A stretch of DNA of 64,000 nucleotides from JAWKWH01 sp963669415 (GTDB lineage: Bacteria > Pseudomonadota > Alphaproteobacteria > Rhizobiales > Rhizobiaceae): assembly GCA_963669415.2 (NCBI GenBank), contig CAXXPS010000002.1, forward strand, positions 496,001 to 560,000, written 5' to 3'. The notes under the pieces were generated by a model. That model saw only the letters and a program-made list of their open reading frames with translations. It made no database searches and was not told the DNA's origin. A program made the position numbers and the translations under genes. Within the stretch, counting starts at the first letter, position 1. Each line of letters starts with the position of its first letter. Shown here piece after piece: positions 63,989 to 64,000 of the stretch.

Positions 63989-64000
63989 TGCCAATTCTCC

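Overview
The window looks like chromosome of an alphaproteobacterium, probably Hyphomicrobiales-like. This is inferred from gene content: a BetC-type choline sulfatase beside a GMC choline-dehydrogenase-like enzyme, a ManC-AGE fusion next to a phosphomannomutase, a small ECF sigma/anti-sigma pair and an AlpA/P4-type integrase cassette. No marker gene fixes the genus.

Layout. (1) 1-10806 is ordinary chromosome: a DUF3750 protein, an SCP2-type thiolase, a tightly packed sulfatase/threonine-dehydratase-like/GMC-oxidoreductase operon, a GFA-family protein, the ManC-AGE fusion, phosphomannomutase, and tRNA-Pro(CGG). (2) 10755-55217 is a 44.5-kb integrated element. The last 63 bp of the tRNA-Pro region recur at 55155-55217 with one mismatch, and a tyrosine recombinase lies just inside the right end. 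(3) 55218-64000 is chromosome again: a penicillin-binding-like serine hydrolase, a LysR regulator divergent from an NmrA-family protein, a DUF1772 membrane protein, a BTAD/SARP-type regulator, a HELVH-containing secreted protein, and an anti-sigma/ECF sigma pair.

Inside the island the cargo is almost entirely envelope-directed. From left to right it holds a PilZ protein, two divergent TadG-like genes (one broken by a single in-frame TAG), two secreted caspase-like proteases with long TPR tails, an IS30 element, a GAF-GGDEF cyclase, and an IS1111-type element whose transposase lacks its first catalytic Asp. Next come two PASTA-repeat genes in opposite orientation around a 2579-residue secreted protein, a 1004-residue secreted Cys-rich protein, an OmpA-domain protein, a c-type-heme/DUF4384 protein and a third caspase-like protease with a peptidoglycan-binding domain. 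The right end carries a small HTH/AlpA/hypothetical/integrase cassette, preceded by the remnant of a second integrase.

The most striking structure is a pair of 1984-bp inverted repeats (30028-32011 and 39833-41816), identical as far as compared. They contain the 5' two thirds of the two PASTA genes and the last 26 codons of the giant gene between them. Inverting the 7.8-kb interior would keep the giant protein intact and move it from a translationally coupled position with one PASTA protein to the same position with the other, which has a different C-terminal domain. With three periplasm-directed caspase-like proteases, this is the best candidate here for an undescribed system. A second theme is a dispersed intergenic repeat family present inside and outside the island, at whose 3' end the IS1111-type element has inserted.
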